Shown: positions 6,538 to 6,866 of the stretch, in pieces
How positions within the stretch are numbered: position 1 is the stretch's first letter
Layout: every line of letters begins with the position of its first letter
Assembly: GCA_964542855.1 (NCBI GenBank)
Contig: CAZIWJ010000201.1
Coordinates: 1-6,866, forward strand
Source: CAZIWJ01 sp964542855
GTDB taxonomy: Bacteria; Bacteroidota; Bacteroidia; Cytophagales; Cyclobacteriaceae
DNA: 6,866 nt
Direction: 5' to 3'
Program-made: the position numbers and the translations under genes
The notes under the pieces: model-generated
Told to the model about the DNA's origin: nothing
The model's input: only the letters and a program-made list of their open reading frames with translations
Databases searched by the model: none

Positions 6538-6800
6538 AGGAGCCACTTTTATCTATATTTGTTACCTATGGAAAAACCCTAGCGCGGGGTTGACCTGATA
6601 AAAATTTGATCAAAAATGATGATGGTCTAGCCTCAAAATTAAGGATGCCAATTCGCCATTTCGGTTTTGGTGTGTCGGCCTTGGGCTCATATTTGGACCA
6701 GCAAATAACTTCCAAGAATATTGTAGGGCATGGCGCCTGAGGATGGCGCTGGCAGGTATGGCCGGGAATTTGTAGATTTGGGGAGGTGGTTTATGCACGC

Positions 6801-6821
6801 GCTGGCGTTAGCTGCCATTTG
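6801..6821 (+). repeat. Right boundary motif (GCTGGCGTTAGCTGCCATTT)
   Basis: GCTGG, CGTTA, GC and GCCAT repeat the left boundary of the TIR gene (3703-3721) with small gaps. The part from 6806 matches 3194-3209 at 12 of 16 positions. The GTT core (6807-6809) lies 36 bp before an ATG at 6843, close to the 34-bp spacing at the left boundary. It could be the crossover point of a cassette or the footprint of recombination between short repeats. Confidence 0.4.
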
Positions 6822-6842
6822 GAGGTGAACAAAGAATACGAC

Positions 6843-6866
6843 ATGAAATCATGTAACTCAACAACC
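6843..6866 (+). CDS. Possible start of a further gene, cut by the window edge
   Basis: ATG at 6843 opens a frame of eight codons (MKSCNSTT) that runs off the window. GGAGGTGA at 6821-6828 is the best Shine-Dalgarno-like sequence in the window but lies about 17 bases upstream, so GTG at 6825 in the same frame (NKEYDMKSC...) is another possible beginning. Support comes mainly from the matching distance between the boundary motif and the start in the TIR cassette. The product cannot be identified. Confidence 0.25.

Larger units (their letters stand above)
6483..6842. other. 360-bp non-coding, foldback-rich tail of the TIR cassette
   Basis: No convincing gene is present; the longest open frames are short, lack family-like sequence and are interrupted. 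The first half is AT-rich (20/60 G+C at 6601-6660) and the second GC-rich (34/60 at 6721-6780). It contains a small hairpin (6522-6537), a palindrome tttgatcaaa (about 6605-6614), and nested complementary pairs: agcgcg/cgcgct (6581-6586, 6798-6803), aattc/gaatt (6650-6654, 6766-6770), cggcc/ggccg (6676-6680, 6760-6764) and ccagc/gctgg (6698-6702, 6748-6752). The outermost arms bear AAC (6575-6577) opposite GTT (6807-6809), as in an attC site, but the span of about 240 bases is longer than usual. TATATTTG (6554-6561) fits a Bacteroidota -7 box, but no -33 TTG is suitably placed. Confidence 0.45.

Noticed and set aside
6554..6561. TATATTTG as a Bacteroidota -7 promoter box
   Set aside because: No TTG lies about 19-21 bases upstream, and an 8-mer with two free positions is common in AT-rich DNA.
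6610..6798. 62-codon minus-strand open frame in the TIR tail
   Set aside because: The translation is low-complexity and proline/histidine-rich with no recognisable motif, and it overlaps the foldback region and right boundary. It is most likely a chance frame.
1..6866. CRISPR array, tRNA or rRNA genes, transposase or integrase
   Set aside because: No regularly spaced repeats, no RNA-gene motifs and no recombinase-like protein were seen in any frame.

Overview
The window looks like an accessory stretch of a Bacteroidota chromosome. The AraC regulator has the long N-terminal region with the DPHTIDFFE motif common in that phylum, the secreted protein is of a type common there, Shine-Dalgarno sequences are weak, and strongly palindromic intergenic spacers are present. 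No rRNA, tRNA, CRISPR array or transposase gene is visible. The genus cannot be fixed from the sequence alone.

Positions 1-1254 carry two related palindromic hairpins, then the 3' end of a polyphosphate kinase 2 (PPK2) gene whose 5' part is missing, then 10 bp later an intact, different PPK2 gene. Positions 1431-3064 carry an AraC-family regulator (TTG start) and, 47 bp on, a secreted ConA/LamG-like (DUF1080-type) protein whose C-terminus appears to be cut short. The next 145 bp hold a 16-bp perfect palindrome and a 27-bp hairpin. Positions 3210-3716 hold a zinc-free medium-chain dehydrogenase/reductase remnant that lacks both ends.

The main item is a 912-residue single-gene protein at 3744-6482: an N-terminal TIR domain, one transmembrane helix, then about 600 residues of WD40-like beta-propeller and a short C-terminal cap. 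In a hand-counted 60-base sample it is clearly AT-richer (21/60 G+C) than the genes to its left (32-33/60), which suggests horizontal acquisition. It is bounded by imperfect direct copies of a GCTGG(A)CGTTA...GCCA motif (3703-3721 and 6801-6818). A 360-bp non-coding, foldback-rich tail lies between its stop and the right copy. A start codon sits 34 and 36 bp after the two GTT cores. This is the layout expected of an integron-like or other gene cassette, although no integrase is in the window and the fit to classical attC is only partial.

Taken together, the left part is housekeeping or metabolic (polyphosphate-driven nucleotide phosphorylation; regulator plus exported carbohydrate-type protein). 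The right part is a mosaic of broken genes and a probable cassette carrying a membrane-anchored TIR sensor/effector, a candidate for defence or cell-suicide signalling. Three of the visible gene truncations have their breakpoints near palindromic DNA or the shared boundary motif.
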